DNA of 64,000 nt from Mycolicibacterium bacteremicum (GTDB lineage Bacteria > Actinomycetota > Actinomycetes > Mycobacteriales > Mycobacteriaceae). The DNA lies in NCBI RefSeq assembly GCF_943913955.1, contig NZ_CALUAE010000024.1, positions 1 through 64,000 on the forward strand, read 5' to 3'. Under the pieces are notes generated by a model, which saw only the letters and a program-made list of their open reading frames with translations, did not search any database and was not told the origin of the DNA. How positions within the stretch are numbered: position 1 is the first letter of the stretch; each line of letters opens with the position of its first letter. Position numbers and translations under genes: made by a program. This document shows positions 35,908 through 44,574 of this stretch, piece after piece.

Positions 35908-37365
35908 CTACCTCTTGGCCGATGACGAGGTGTGCGAGTCGGCCTTGGCGGCGTCATCGCCGGACGGGGCGACCGCGGCGCGCGAGGTACCGGCCGCGGA
36001 CGCGCTGTGCTTGCGATCGGCCGAGAGCTCACGACGGTGTCCCGGCTCGAAGGTCGCCACCACGCCGAGCACCGTGGCGTGCGCGGTCTGCAGTACGGTG
36101 ATGCCCTTGCGCAGCGCCGAGGCCTTGGTGTGCCCGATGCGGCCGAGCACCAGGGCACCGTCGCCCAGCGCGGCGGGCACCGTGCCGTCGGCGTACTTGG
36201 TCAGCGGCGGGGTGTCGATGATGACGTACTCGAAGTGCCCGCGCAGCAGCTCGAGCACGCGCGAGGTGCGCTGATCGCCCCACAGGTCGCGGCGCACCGA
36301 GGGCACCGGGCCGGCGGGCAGCAGCGCCACCCGCGATCCGGGCACCTCGATCAGCGACTCGGAGAGGTCGTGCTGACCGGCCAGCAGGGTGCTGAATCCC
36401 TTGGTGCCCGCCTGCTTGAGCGCGGCGCCGTCGAGGCCGAGCAGTTGCGGCAGTTCGGGTTTGACCAGATCGCCGTCGACGAGGACCACCGAGTGGCCGG
36501 CCTCGGCGAATGCGGCGGCCAGATCGGCCGCGGTGGTGGACCGGCCGTCCTGCGGGGACGGGCTGGTCACGGCGATCACCCGGGGGTGCTGGCCGTGCGC
36601 GTTGCGGGCGAACTGCACGTTGGTGCGCAGCTCGCGCAGCCGCTCGACGGGCAGACCGCCGGCCTCGATGTCGACGATGCCGGTGCGGTTCTCACCGTCG
36701 GCGACCAGGGTGCCCAGCAACGGCACACCGGTGACGTCCTCGATGCGCTCGCGGCGGCGGATCTTGGTGTCCGACAGGCCCAGCGCGATGGCCAGCAGCA
36801 CACCGAGCACCAGCCCGCCGACGGCACCGGCGGCCAGCCGGATGGGCAGGCCCATGGACTCGACCCGGGTGCCGTAGCTGGCGTCGTCGACCAGCACGGC
36901 GGCCGCGGCGGCCTCGCCACCGCGGCGCGAGGTCTCCAGCTCGGCGGTGACGTTGACCAGCTGATCGGCCACGGCGTTGGCGTAGCGCTGCGCGGCGGCC
37001 GGATCCGGATCGGTGGCGGTGATGTCGAGCAGCACGGTTTGCGGCATCGGGACGGCGGTGATCTTGGAGCGCAGCTCCTCCACCGAGATGGGGGCCTTCA
37101 ACTGCGCGATGGCGCGGGCGGCGACCTGATCACTGGTGGCCAGGCCGGCGTAGGAGAACACCCGCTCCTGGGAGAACAGGTTGTTCTGATAGGCGTCACC
37201 GACCGAGGTACCGCTCTGGGTGGTGACGAACAACCGGGTCGTCGAGGAGTACTGCGTGGTCGACAGGAAGGTGCTGGCATAGCCCACAGCAACGCCGATC
37301 AGCGTTGCCAGGAGAACCACCCACCAGAACCGGCGAAAAATTCGCAGGTAATCACCGACGGCCAA
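35908..37365 (-). CDS. Wzz-kinase-like polysaccharide co-polymerase (BY-kinase fold, atypical)
   Basis: A 485-residue fusion of a Wzz domain (helices near residues 13-30 and 174-196) and a cytosolic tyrosine-kinase-like ATPase (about 225-425). The Walker A region reads SPSPQDGRST (268-277), with Arg where the phosphate-binding Lys of GEGKST normally stands. Walker A' is VVLVDGDLVKP (293-303) and Walker B YVIIDTPPL (381-389). The C-terminal tail is Ser/Ala/His-rich and has no tyrosine cluster. It may therefore regulate export without autophosphorylation. The start is taken as TTG at 37365, eight bases after a GGAG. It heads the six-gene unit. Confidence 0.84.
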   Translation of the reverse strand: MAVGDYLRIFRRFWWVVLLATLIGVAVGYASTFLSTTQYSSTTRLFVTTQSGTSVGDAYQNNLFSQERVFSYAGLATSDQVAARAIAQLKAPISVEELRSKITAVPMPQTVLLDITATDPDPAAAQRYANAVADQLVNVTAELETSRRGGEAAAAAVLVDDASYGTRVESMGLPIRLAAGAVGGLVLGVLLAIALGLSDTKIRRRERIEDVTGVPLLGTLVADGENRTGIVDIEAGGLPVERLRELRTNVQFARNAHGQHPRVIAVTSPSPQDGRSTTAADLAAAFAEAGHSVVLVDGDLVKPELPQLLGLDGAALKQAGTKGFSTLLAGQHDLSESLIEVPGSRVALLPAGPVPSVRRDLWGDQRTSRVLELLRGHFEYVIIDTPPLTKYADGTVPAALGDGALVLGRIGHTKASALRKGITVLQTAHATVLGVVATFEPGHRRELSADRKHSASAAGTSRAAVAPSGDDAAKADSHTSSSAKR

Positions 37366-37549
37366 GGGAGCACTCCATTCGCTTCTGAAACACCACGACA
37401 ATGCAACGATAGCGTCAACAACGACAGCCGCACAGTTTGCGGGTGACACCCTAGGTAGCGGCGCCGGCGAAACCGATGCGAGGATAGTTAAATGCAACAA
37501 CGGTGCAGTAAAGCCGTGAGGATCATTCCGCAATGAAGACGAGTCCGCA
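37366..37549. promoter_or_regulatory. Divergent promoter region of the polysaccharide locus
   Basis: This 184-base AT-rich region separates the Wzz-kinase gene (minus) from the Wzy gene (plus). ATGCAAC occurs twice within it. Just before wzy an 11-base direct repeat TCCGCAATGAA is found at 37527-37537 and 37544-37554; the second copy contains the wzy start codon. It is likely to control both halves of the locus. Confidence 0.5.
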
Positions 37550-37553
37550 ATGA
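37533..37553 (+). other. Possible six-codon leader ORF coupled to wzy
   Basis: ATG at 37533 opens a frame MKTSPQ that stops at TGA 37551-37553, overlapping the wzy ATG (37550-37552) as ATGA. GAGG lies about ten bases before the leader start, while wzy itself lacks a clear ribosome site. Wzy translation may thus be reinitiated from this leader. Confidence 0.35.
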
Positions 37554-39043
37554 AACTCGGCGCGTCGGCGCGCAACAACGCGCTCGTCGGCGCCGCGATC
37601 GTTGCGTCGGTGGTGCTGGTGGCCGGTGCGGCCACCGTCGTCGGCAAGCCGGCGATCATGGCGGTGGCGGCGCTGATCGCGCTGTCGGTCGGCGTCTATA
37701 TCGGCCTGCGCCATCCGCTCTGGCTGTACTGGGGGATGGCCGTCGCGGTCGGCACGCTGCCGTTCGGCTACTTCCCCGGCGTGCACCTGCCGCTGTACCT
37801 GCCGTTCGCCGGCGGGGCGCTGGTCGCGGCGCTGGTACATCCCAACGCGGCCAAGCGTTTCCCGGTGCTGGGCAGCACCCTGGCCAAGGGTGTGCTGGTG
37901 CTGGTGGTCATCTCCGGCATCTCGATGATCATCACGTTCAGCTCGATCGTGAACATCCTGGACTACACCAAGTGGGCCATCGCGACGGGCGCGTTCTTCG
38001 CCATCCTCGCGCTGCCCCGTGAGCATCTGGCCAAGTTCGGCCGGGTGTTCGTCTACGCGGCGGCGTTCAACGCCTCGTTCGGCATCGCCTCGATCGTGAT
38101 GGGCTCCAATCAGATTCTGCTGCAACCGTTCCGGATCTTCGGCTACGCCGTCGCCAACACCGAGCGGTTCTTCTTCACCGGCGGCACCGCCGACCTGCGC
38201 GGTGACGGCCGGTTCGCGGTGGCCGCCGACAGCCAGGCGTTCAGCCGCCTCGGCGGACTGTGGCTGGACCCCAACGCCGCGGGCATCGGGCTGGTGATCT
38301 CCTTCGTGATCGCCATCATCGTGTTCACCGGCTGGCGCCGGGTGGTGCTGGCCGGCATCCTGGGCGCCGCGATCGCCCTGACGCTGAGCCGGTCGGCGAT
38401 CGTGTCGGTGTTGGTCGGCGTTTTGCTGGTGTTCCTGTTCCACCCGATGCGCGCCCGCGACCGGCAACTGCTGATCGGCACCCTGACGCTGGCCTTCATC
38501 AGCGCCTTCATGGTTCCCTCGGTGCGCACCCGGCTGCTGGGGACGTTGAGCCAGAACGATGCCGGCGCCACCGACCGTGTCGATTCGATCCGCGAATTCC
38601 CCGGCCGCATGGACGGGCACTGGCTGTTCGGGTGGGGTTGGTCACAGCGCGAGTTCAAGGACGGCGCCTACGCCTTCCTGGAGAATTTCGTGTCCAACGC
38701 ACCGTTGATCGCCATCCACCGCGGTGGGATCTTCGTCGGACTTGCGTTCCTGGGCGTCGTCGCGATCGGCTGCGTAATTGGCTACCGACTGCTGCGGGCG
38801 AATTCGCTACCGCGGGCGCTATATGGCGGCGTATTCATCGGATTCTCGTTCGTCGCGCTCAATCTGGACCATCCCGTGGTGGTCATCCCGCAGATCGTGT
38901 TCCTCTACACGATTTTCCTGACATTCCTGGCCTACGCCGATCAGCTGCGGGTCGAGGCCGCCGAATCCGACGAGCGGGCGGCGCGCGTCGAGGAGGCCCG
39001 CAAGTTCGAGGATCCGCCGGTGGCGGTGCCCGCCGGCGGCTAG
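37550..39043 (+). CDS. O-antigen polymerase/ligase-like membrane protein (Wzy/WaaL type)
   Basis: A 497-residue protein with about ten to twelve membrane helices and a large extracytoplasmic loop, as in Wzy polymerases and WaaL ligases. The segment GRFAVAADSQAFSRLGGLWLDPNAAGIGLVI and the following LTLSRSAIVSVLVG resemble the family's conserved loop (N-x-N-S and SRSA motifs). It would join repeat units at the outer face of the membrane. A charged cytosolic tail of 40 residues closes it. It converges with the glycosyltransferase gene by a four-base overlap. It is the only plus-strand gene of the locus. Confidence 0.86.
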   Translation: MKLGASARNNALVGAAIVASVVLVAGAATVVGKPAIMAVAALIALSVGVYIGLRHPLWLYWGMAVAVGTLPFGYFPGVHLPLYLPFAGGALVAALVHPNAAKRFPVLGSTLAKGVLVLVVISGISMIITFSSIVNILDYTKWAIATGAFFAILALPREHLAKFGRVFVYAAAFNASFGIASIVMGSNQILLQPFRIFGYAVANTERFFFTGGTADLRGDGRFAVAADSQAFSRLGGLWLDPNAAGIGLVISFVIAIIVFTGWRRVVLAGILGAAIALTLSRSAIVSVLVGVLLVFLFHPMRARDRQLLIGTLTLAFISAFMVPSVRTRLLGTLSQNDAGATDRVDSIREFPGRMDGHWLFGWGWSQREFKDGAYAFLENFVSNAPLIAIHRGGIFVGLAFLGVVAIGCVIGYRLLRANSLPRALYGGVFIGFSFVALNLDHPVVVIPQIVFLYTIFLTFLAYADQLRVEAAESDERAARVEEARKFEDPPVAVPAGG

Positions 39044-40167
39044 CCGAGCAGCGCCTCGACGGCGCGGTGCGGGCGCCGCTGCTCCCAGTACCGCCGGTTC
39101 AGCTCATAGAGCCGATCCCCGGCCGCGGCCGCTTGCTCGACGTCGAGCAGCGAACGCCGGCAGGCGGCGACGAAGGCGTCGTCGTGGTCGTAGGTGCCCA
39201 GTTCCAACAGCTCCCCCAGCGAGCCGACCGCCGCCGTGGTCCCCACCACGGGCAGCCCCATCCGGGCCGCGTCCAGGATCTTCACCCGCACGCCGCCGCC
39301 GGTGCTGATCGGCGCGATCATGGTGCGGCACGTCGCCAGGAACGCGCCGAGATCGTCGACGAAGCCGAGATCGCGCACCCCGCCCGGGTACATCGGGTCC
39401 TTCGCCCCGGCTTTCTTGGCGCCGATGATGCACAGCTCGGCGCCCTCGATACCGGCGGCGATCCGTGGCCACAACCGCAGCGCGGTCAGGAACGCCTCCT
39501 GGTTCGGCGGCCAGTCCCGGGTGCCCATCAGGACCAGCCGGCGCCCGGTGTCGGCGACCGGAACCTGCTCGGCCGGTGGCAATGTCAGGTCCAGCCAGCG
39601 CGCCGAGGGCACCCCGTTGGCGCGGTAGAACTCCGCCTCCTCGGCGTCATAGGTGCCCACCGCGGCGGCCGCCCGGGCCACCCGCAACTCGTCGCGCACC
39701 AGCGGAGGTGTCTGCAGCCGGCCCAGCAGCCCGCGGGTGGCCCGCCACACCAGGGACTCGCTGACATGGGTGTTGACCACCAGCCGGGCCCGGCCGACCT
39801 GGGTGCTGCGCAGGAAGGATTCGGCCATGTAGCTGTGCTCGGCGACGAAGACGTCGGCCCGGGCCGCCGAGATCGCGGCGACCAGGTCGTCGTTGTCGAA
39901 GCGGGCGTGGGTGAGGCTGCGGCCGGTGCGGGCGACATCGGCCAGCAGGCGCAGCGGTTGCACGCCGGACTTGGGCACCCGCACCAGGGTCATCCCGCCG
40001 GCCAGCACGTCGGTCTCGACGGTGCCGGGCGGCAGGTGGGACAGACAGATCGCCGACACGTCGTACCGATCGGCGGCCAGCGACATCACCAGTCGGGACA
40101 GCTCGACATCGCCGCCGTGTTCGGTGGAGGGATCCTTGGACAGCAGGAAGATCGCCGTGGGGGTCAT
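39040..40167 (-). CDS. Glycosyltransferase (GT4-like), exopolysaccharide assembly
   Basis: A 375-residue GT-B glycosyltransferase. The N-terminal half starts AIFLLSKDPSTEHGGDVELSRL (acceptor domain). The donor half has LVLMGTRDWPPNQEAFLTAL, LGFVDDLGAFLATC and the conserved STGGGVRVKILDAARMGLPVVGT, where the acidic residue of typical GT4 enzymes is replaced by the KILDA form seen in one subgroup. It adds a sugar to the lipid-linked repeat unit at the cytosolic face. The ATG at 40167 overlaps the flippase stop by four bases. Donor and linkage cannot be told. Confidence 0.88.
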   Translation of the reverse strand: MTPTAIFLLSKDPSTEHGGDVELSRLVMSLAADRYDVSAICLSHLPPGTVETDVLAGGMTLVRVPKSGVQPLRLLADVARTGRSLTHARFDNDDLVAAISAARADVFVAEHSYMAESFLRSTQVGRARLVVNTHVSESLVWRATRGLLGRLQTPPLVRDELRVARAAAAVGTYDAEEAEFYRANGVPSARWLDLTLPPAEQVPVADTGRRLVLMGTRDWPPNQEAFLTALRLWPRIAAGIEGAELCIIGAKKAGAKDPMYPGGVRDLGFVDDLGAFLATCRTMIAPISTGGGVRVKILDAARMGLPVVGTTAAVGSLGELLELGTYDHDDAFVAACRRSLLDVEQAAAAGDRLYELNRRYWEQRRPHRAVEALLG

Positions 40168-41354
40168 TGCGGCGCCTCCGTGCGGGCGGGCCTGCGGTAG
40201 AGGATGTAGGCGTAGATGGCGAGCAGCAGGGCGTCGGCGATCACGGTGGCGATCGCGGCGCCGACGGCTCCGGCGACGGCCAGCAGTGCCACCAGCCCGA
40301 GTTTGACCGGCAGCAGGCTCAGATTGGCCACCAGCCGGGTGGTGTCGCGGCGTTGCAGGTAGAGCACCGCCTGGAACACCGAGGTGACGGTGCGCATGCC
40401 GCAGAACAGGCTCATGATGATCATCGCGACGGCGAGTTCCTGCGGGGCGGGGGTGAACAGCATGACCACCCCGGCGATCAACACCAGCAGACCGGCCACC
40501 ACGCCCAGGATCAGGGTGCTGCGCAGCGGCGGTCCGGACGCCAGGTGCCCCTCCCCCTCGCGCATCGACCGGTTGTAGGACATGCCGAACGACTGGCCCA
40601 CGGCGACGATGGCGATCGTCACCGTCACGGTCAGCGCGTAATAGCCGACGGTGGTGTCGTCGGTGAGCCAACCCAGCAGCAGCACATCACCCTGCAGATA
40701 GGCCGCCAGGCCCAGCATCTCGCCGATCAGGATGGCGATCAGTCGGGGCGGGCCGGGCATGCCGGGGCGGTGCCGCAACACGATGAAGCCGACGACCACG
40801 GCGATCACCACGTACGGCGACACCAGCCACATGCTCGCCACCTGCAGGGTCGGGTTCTCGGCCAGAAACAGATATGCCGCGGCCAGTGCGACGCTGACGA
40901 CCTGGCGGATGGTGTCGGCCTGGGCGACCCGCTGCGGTTGCCCGTCCCGCGCCCAGTGACTCTGGTAGGCCTTCATGATGATCTCGCCGCCGGCCACGAA
41001 CAGCCCGAACCAGGCGATGTAGCTGACCTGCACCAGTGCCACGCCGGCCACCATCAGGGTCAGCCCGAGCAGATACCGGCTGGCCCGTTCGGACAGGAAA
41101 CGGTCCTCGGACTCACGCACCGCGCGCACCGCGAACGGGTTGTCCAGCGGCGGGCCGATCAACGAGAAGACCGCGTAGGCCATGCCGTACTGGCCGTAGT
41201 CGGCGATGCCGAGCTGGGCGATGATGATGACCGTCCACAGCAGGCCGACGCCACGCCCGCCGTACAGCCAGAAGACGGCCCACAGGGTGCGCATCAGGTG
41301 ATGCCGGGTCGGGGCGGCAGCGGCCGGCGCCGGCTGCTCCAGCGGATCGCTCAC
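40164..41354 (-). CDS. Polysaccharide repeat-unit flippase (Wzx-like, MVF/MOP superfamily)
   Basis: A 396-residue, very hydrophobic protein with about twelve membrane helices in the pattern of lipopolysaccharide O-unit flippases (YGGRGVGLLWTVIIIAQLGIADYGQYGMAYAVFSLI at the start). It would move the polyprenyl-linked repeat unit from the cytosolic to the outer face of the membrane, the step before Wzy. Start and stop overlap its neighbours by four bases each, so three consecutive genes are translationally coupled. Confidence 0.88.
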   Translation of the reverse strand: MSDPLEQPAPAAAAPTRHHLMRTLWAVFWLYGGRGVGLLWTVIIIAQLGIADYGQYGMAYAVFSLIGPPLDNPFAVRAVRESEDRFLSERASRYLLGLTLMVAGVALVQVSYIAWFGLFVAGGEIIMKAYQSHWARDGQPQRVAQADTIRQVVSVALAAAYLFLAENPTLQVASMWLVSPYVVIAVVVGFIVLRHRPGMPGPPRLIAILIGEMLGLAAYLQGDVLLLGWLTDDTTVGYYALTVTVTIAIVAVGQSFGMSYNRSMREGEGHLASGPPLRSTLILGVVAGLLVLIAGVVMLFTPAPQELAVAMIIMSLFCGMRTVTSVFQAVLYLQRRDTTRLVANLSLLPVKLGLVALLAVAGAVGAAIATVIADALLLAIYAYILYRRPARTEAPQ

Positions 41355-42460
41355 CCGGGCAGCACCCGCGACCAGATGTCGACGAACGCCTCGGCGGTGC
41401 GCGCGGCCGATCGTTCCTGCCGGGTTCGATCGGCATTGTGCCCCAGCTCGGTCAGCCGGGCCCGGTCCTCGAGCAGCGACTCGATACCGGCGGCCAGCCC
41501 GGCGGCCACCGCGTCCTCCCCGTCACCGCGCGGGGTGACATTGAGAACGCCCTGGGCGCTGCCCAATTCGGCCAGCGACCCGTACCCGGTGCACACCACC
41601 GGGGTGCTGTAGGCCATCGCGTGGGCCACCACCCCGGAGGCCGGGTAGGTCTCGGCGTAGAAATGCCGCTTGCCGTAGGGGACGACGATGGCGCGCACCG
41701 ACGCGAAGAAGGCGTCCTCCTCGGCGCCGTCGACGCCGCCGAGGATCTCGATGCCGTCGGCCTTCGGCAGTGCCTCGGTGCCGCGGCCGGCGACCCGGAT
41801 GGTGATATCGGCGGGCAGCAGTTCGCGGATCCGGGCGATCTGCTCGAAACCCTTTCCGCGGTAGACGAATCCGAAGAAGCCGACCGCCTTCGGGCGGTCC
41901 TGTGCGGGCGTGATGGCCGGGCGTTCGCGCACCAGGTGCGGCACACAGTAGGTGGTGGTGTCGGGATAGGTGCGTGCGATCGACTGCCGGCCGGTCTCGG
42001 TGAGCGCGATCAGGGTGCGCCCCGCGTGTACCCGGCCCTCGATGGCCCGCGACACCGGCCGCAGCGGGTAGTGGATGCCGTGGGTGAGCAACCGCGAGGC
42101 CGCGATCCGCTTGGTGCGGGCCAAGAACCATAATCCCTGTGGCGGATCGTGGATGGTCGCGGTGACCGGCACGTCGGTGATCCCGGCGGTGGCCCAGAAC
42201 GTCGGCAGCACCCCGGTGGACAGTTCGGCGTGCACCAGGGTCCGCCCGGGCGGTCCATCGTCGATCAACCGGCGCACCTGGGCGCGGTGGCGGCGCAGGT
42301 CGGCAAGGGTGTCCGCGCCCGGACCGGCGGTCCGGTGCTCGACGATCTCGCCGAGGTGGGGACGCAGCGCGGTCACCAGATCCTGGGCGTAGTCGCCGAC
42401 GGCGGTCTGCCCCTCGTCGGGCGCGACGAAGACGAGCCGGTGATCGGCCAGCGGGCCCAT
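41351..42460 (-). CDS. Glycosyltransferase (GT4 family), exopolysaccharide assembly
   Basis: A 369-residue GT-B enzyme. The donor-binding half contains AVGFFGFVYRGKGFEQIARIRELLP, TIRVAGRGTEALP and YAETYPASGVVAHAMAYSTPVVCTGYGSLAEL, where the glutamate of the E-x7-E-type motif is in place. It acts in the cytosol on lipid-linked intermediates. Its ATG shares one base with the stop of the acyltransferase gene (ATGA-type contact) and its stop overlaps the flippase start by four bases. Confidence 0.88.
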   Translation of the reverse strand: MGPLADHRLVFVAPDEGQTAVGDYAQDLVTALRPHLGEIVEHRTAGPGADTLADLRRHRAQVRRLIDDGPPGRTLVHAELSTGVLPTFWATAGITDVPVTATIHDPPQGLWFLARTKRIAASRLLTHGIHYPLRPVSRAIEGRVHAGRTLIALTETGRQSIARTYPDTTTYCVPHLVRERPAITPAQDRPKAVGFFGFVYRGKGFEQIARIRELLPADITIRVAGRGTEALPKADGIEILGGVDGAEEDAFFASVRAIVVPYGKRHFYAETYPASGVVAHAMAYSTPVVCTGYGSLAELGSAQGVLNVTPRGDGEDAVAAGLAAGIESLLEDRARLTELGHNADRTRQERSAARTAEAFVDIWSRVLPG

Positions 42461-43143
42461 CAGTAGAACAGCGGGCGGTGATTGTTGGTGTAGCCCAGCG
42501 ATTCCGCCGGACGCTTACCGATCACCTTGGCCGGTACCCCACCGACGATGTCGAGGTCGGCGACGTCCTTGTTGACCACGGCGTGCGCGGCCACCACCGC
42601 GCCTCGGCCGATCAGCGAGGGCAGCACCATCGCCCGGCTGGCTATCCACACGTAGTCCTGCACGACGGTCGGGATCGGGACCGGCAGGAAGTCGGGGTGG
42701 TTGATGTCGTGCCCGCCGCCGATGAAGTGCACATCGCTGGCGATGGTGACGTTGTTGCCGATGTAGAGCCCGGCGCGCGAATCCAGCAGGCAGCGGAATC
42801 CGATCGCCACGCCGTCACCGACGGTGAGGAACTCGATGTCCAGCACGGTCGTGCCGCGCAGGATCGAGGTGCGCTGGCCGATCCGGGCGCCCATCAGGCG
42901 CAGATAACCCTGCCGGATGGTGTGCGACGGGATGTAGGTGACGAAGCTGTTGAAGAACAACTCACCGAGCCGGTTGCGGATCTTCCGGCCGCGCGTCATG
43001 CCCTGCATCTTGTAGTCGACGACGCGGTTGTTCTCGTCGAGGATCCACTCCGGCGGCGGCGGCATGTGCAGTGCGGGCGCGGCGGCCTGCTTGCGGGCGA
43101 CGTCCTCCGGATCAGCCGACGCGGGTACTCCGGTCATGATCAT
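42460..43143 (-). CDS. Hexapeptide-repeat O-acetyltransferase (WbbJ/WcaF-like)
   Basis: A 227-residue cytosolic acyltransferase. Residues about 85-205 form a left-handed beta-helix of hexapeptide repeats (VGDGVAIGFRCLLDSRAGLYIGNNVTIASDVHF ... VWIASRAMVLPSLIGRGAVVAAHAVVNKDV). The catalytic His is probably in GGGHDINH. Such enzymes O- or N-acetylate a sugar of the growing repeat unit with acetyl-CoA. It is the second gene of the glycosyltransferase unit, 62 bases after the first. It is the soluble counterpart of the membrane acyltransferase at 31.3 kb. Confidence 0.9.
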   Translation of the reverse strand: MIMTGVPASADPEDVARKQAAAPALHMPPPPEWILDENNRVVDYKMQGMTRGRKIRNRLGELFFNSFVTYIPSHTIRQGYLRLMGARIGQRTSILRGTTVLDIEFLTVGDGVAIGFRCLLDSRAGLYIGNNVTIASDVHFIGGGHDINHPDFLPVPIPTVVQDYVWIASRAMVLPSLIGRGAVVAAHAVVNKDVADLDIVGGVPAKVIGKRPAESLGYTNNHRPLFY

Positions 43144-43205
43144 GTGCTCCTTTGCGATTGCGCGTCCACCATAGCCATCCGGGCGGTGGTGTCGCCTGGT
43201 TCAGG

Positions 43206-44387
43206 TCAGGATGGTGTGGGCGGCGGCGCCACCGGACCGACGAGTTCGTCGACGGCCGCGTAGAGCGATTCGGCGTAGCGCGCCTCGGTGAAGCGTTGGG
43301 CGTGCGCGCGCAATGCGTCGGGGTCGAAATCACCGGCCTCGAACCGGTCCAGCGCCGCGGCGATGGCGGCGGGCTCGGGGCGGTCGAAGAAGACCCCGGT
43401 GCTGCCCTCCACGACGGTGTCCAGGAAGCCACCCCAGCGCAGCACGATGCTGGGCTTGCCCGACACCGCGGCCTCGATGGGCGTCAGCCCGAAGTCCTCG
43501 TAGCTGGCCGCGATCAACGCCCGGCAGGACTGGTACAGCCAGGCCATCTGGCCGTCGGTCAGCGCCGAGAGCAGCACCACGTTGGGGGTGCGCATCTTCT
43601 CCAGCCGCGCGGCCTCGGGTCCGTGACCGACGACGACGAGCCTGCGGTCGCTGTCGGCGAACGCGCCGACCACCGCGTCGACGTTCTTGTAGGCCATGAA
43701 CCGGGACACGCACAGATAGAAGGGGTCACCACCGTCGGTGAGCCAGTGCGCGATCTCGGGGACCGGTTCGGTGGCGGCGTGCGGTTTCAGCGCGATCGGC
43801 GAGGGCAGCACCCCGGCGCTGATGCCGTACGCGGTATGGATGCGGTCCTTGATGGCCGTCGACACCGCCAGGTAGCGGTGCACACTATCGGCTGCCCGCT
43901 TGTCCCAGGCCTTCAGCGCGGGCGAGCCGACCTTGAGCACCGCGCGCTTGAGCTTGTCCCCGTCGGGTTTGAGGTAGTGGTCCAGCGCGTAGAGCCAGTG
44001 CGCCGGGGTGTGGCAGTGCACCAGTTTGGCTCCGTCGGTGCGGAATCCGTGCGCCCACCCGCTGCTGCTGGTCACCACCACGTCGGCATCGACGTACATG
44101 GCGCCGGCGGCGAAGGGCAGCACCGGCAGGGCGGCGCGGTGGTGCTTGCGGAACAGCGGGATCCGGTTCAGCGGGGACACCCGCACATCGCGGTCGGCGA
44201 ACTCGGGATAGGTGCCGTCCGGGTCGTAGAGCAGGGTGTAGATCGGCGCGTCGGGAAAGGCCTTGCTCATCGAGAGCACGACCTTCTCGGCGCCGCCGCG
44301 CTGGGTCAGATAGTCGTGGGCGATGGCCACCCGGGGGCCGTCGACACCGTCGAACCGGTGCGGGGGCACGATGCGATCCTCACCCAC
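43206..44387 (-). CDS. Glycosyltransferase (GT4 family), first gene of the assembly unit
   Basis: A 393-residue GT-B enzyme. Visible are the N-terminal AIAHDYLTQRGGAEKVVLSMSKAFP, the donor-site FYLCVSRFMAYKNVDAVV and VVVGHGPEAARLE, and the C-terminal ALIAASYEDFGLTPIEAAVSGKPSIVLRWGG with the conserved E-F/D-F-G-x-x-x-x-E signature. It resembles WbaZ/mannosyltransferase-type enzymes, so mannose is a reasonable guess given GDP-mannose supply in the window. It heads the five-gene minus-strand unit GT4-acyltransferase-GT4-flippase-GT. Confidence 0.88.
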   Translation of the reverse strand: MGEDRIVPPHRFDGVDGPRVAIAHDYLTQRGGAEKVVLSMSKAFPDAPIYTLLYDPDGTYPEFADRDVRVSPLNRIPLFRKHHRAALPVLPFAAGAMYVDADVVVTSSSGWAHGFRTDGAKLVHCHTPAHWLYALDHYLKPDGDKLKRAVLKVGSPALKAWDKRAADSVHRYLAVSTAIKDRIHTAYGISAGVLPSPIALKPHAATEPVPEIAHWLTDGGDPFYLCVSRFMAYKNVDAVVGAFADSDRRLVVVGHGPEAARLEKMRTPNVVLLSALTDGQMAWLYQSCRALIAASYEDFGLTPIEAAVSGKPSIVLRWGGFLDTVVEGSTGVFFDRPEPAAIAAALDRFEAGDFDPDALRAHAQRFTEARYAESLYAAVDELVGPVAPPPTPS

Positions 44388-44574
44388 CGAGGTGTCCTCC
44401 CGGCAGCGGCCCCATACCGGGACAGCCCTTCGACGTCGCCTGCAGGCTCACGCTCTTCGACCCTCTCCCTCGACGTCGGGTACCCGGTGTGACGTTAGCC
44501 GACCCGGTCCGGCCATGCCGACCCGACACCCGCCAGTCCCGCGGACCCGGGCAGGTGACCGCGCGGCGCCGCGT

